From NCBI GenBank assembly GCA_024641465.1, contig JAHEDB010000169.1, positions 1-5,767 of the forward strand: DNA of 5,767 nt. Direction: 5' to 3'. This document shows positions 5,037-5,767 of the stretch, piece by piece (the stretch's first letter is position 1; each line of letters opens with the position of its first letter). Source of the stretch: Chromatiales bacterium. Its GTDB lineage: Bacteria > Pseudomonadota > Gammaproteobacteria > UBA6429 > Thiohalophilaceae. Under the pieces are notes generated by a model. That model ran no database searches. It was not told where the DNA came from and saw only the letters and a program-made list of their open reading frames with translations. A program made the position numbers and the translations under genes.

Positions 5037-5767
5037 TGAACAAATTAATCGCTTTATTGGGCTGGGTCGATGATCGCTTCCCGCTCACCAAGATGTGGAA
5101 AGAACATCTTGCTGAATATTACGCGCCCAAGAATTTTAACTTCTGGTATTTCTTCGGCTCCCTGGCCCTGCTGGTTCTGGTATTACAGATCGTCACCGGT
5201 ATCGTGCTGACCATGTATTACAAACCCGATGCCGAGCTGGCATTTTTCTCGGTCGAGTACATCATGCGCGACGTGAACTGGGGCTGGTTTATCCGCTATA
5301 TGCATTCTACCGGTGCCTCGGCCTTTTTCCTGGTCGTGTATCTGCACATGTTCCGTGGTCTGATGTACGGTTCGTACAAGAAGCCCCGTGAACTGATCTG
5401 GATCATCGGCGTGTTGATCTATCTGGCGCTGATGGCAGAGGCCTTCTTCGGTTATCTGCTGCCCTGGGGTCAGATGTCCTTCTGGGGTGCACAGGTGATT
5501 GTGAACCTGTTTGCCGCCGTACCCTTTGGTATCGGCGAACCGCTGTCACAGTGGATCCGGGGTGACTTTGTGATCTCTGACGCCACCCTCAACCGCTTCT
5601 TTGCCTTCCATGTGATTGCAATCCCATTTGTATTGGCGGCCCTGGTAGTGGTGCATGTGATTGCCCTGCACGAAACCGGTTCCAACAACCCCGATGGTAT
5701 CGAAATCAAGAAGTACAAGGGTCCGAATGGTCTGCCGCTGGACGGCATCCCCTTCCACCCGTATTAC
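5036..5767 (+). CDS. petB: Cytochrome b subunit of the bc1 complex (partial, 3' end missing)
   Basis: The window holds the first 244 codons, in frame to the last base. The product is the membrane subunit that carries hemes bL and bH and both quinone sites. Helix A is about 38-62 with LQIVTGIVLTMYY; helix B about 83-108 holds His90 and His104; helix C about 119-146 runs into GYLLPWGQMSFWG, a Qo-site signature; helix D about 187-209 holds His192 and His207. These four His should be the heme ligands. ALHETGSNNPDGI after helix D is characteristic of cytochrome b. The histidines of helix D have 14 residues between them, as I recall for beta/gammaproteobacterial cytochromes b and for b6, against 13 in mitochondria. 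The PEWY motif and the later helices lie outside. It overlaps petA by one base; petC (cytochrome c1) is expected next. Confidence 0.97.
   Translation, partial: MNKLIALLGWVDDRFPLTKMWKEHLAEYYAPKNFNFWYFFGSLALLVLVLQIVTGIVLTMYYKPDAELAFFSVEYIMRDVNWGWFIRYMHSTGASAFFLVVYLHMFRGLMYGSYKKPRELIWIIGVLIYLALMAEAFFGYLLPWGQMSFWGAQVIVNLFAAVPFGIGEPLSQWIRGDFVISDATLNRFFAFHVIAIPFVLAALVVVHVIALHETGSNNPDGIEIKKYKGPNGLPLDGIPFHPYY

Overview
The window looks like chromosomal DNA of a gammaproteobacterium. Three protein families point that way: a DegS/AlgW-type single-PDZ periplasmic protease, a YbgI-type Nif3-family protein very close to the E. coli form, and a petAB (Rieske / cytochrome b) pair of the proteobacterial bc1 type. 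Genus cannot be fixed from the sequence alone. The accessory interest lies in the long intergenic zone between the SRAP gene and the protease gene.

Layout: the last ten codons of an unidentified plus-strand gene (2-34) converge on a minus-strand SRAP-domain gene (39-707, YedK/HMCES family). Three bases upstream of the SRAP start codon begins the terminal repeat of a small non-coding element (715-1005) flanked by TA. Then comes a detached, diverged copy of the 3' end of the protease gene (1063-1200), a short coding-like scrap (1201-1275), and about 940 bp holding two inverted copies of a structured repeat (copy B 1277-1712, copy A 1941-2213). Copy B carries a 169-bp element inserted in the loop of one of its hairpins, with a 4-bp target duplication. 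A separate 26-bp palindrome lies between the two copies (1855-1880).

The second half is ordinary housekeeping DNA. The protease gene (2280-3431, minus) and the Nif3-like gene (3491-4249, plus) are divergent across 59 bp. A 187-bp gap with a good extended -10 promoter precedes petA (4437-5036), which overlaps petB (5036 to the window end) by one base, so the bc1 operon is translationally coupled; petC would be expected just beyond the window.

Functionally, the SRAP protein protects abasic sites in single-stranded DNA, the protease would start the envelope-stress sigma-E cascade, and PetAB form the quinol-oxidising core of complex III. The genes do not form one pathway. I found no convincing new defence or mobile protein system; the unusual content is the nested repeat and insertion structure of 710-2417.
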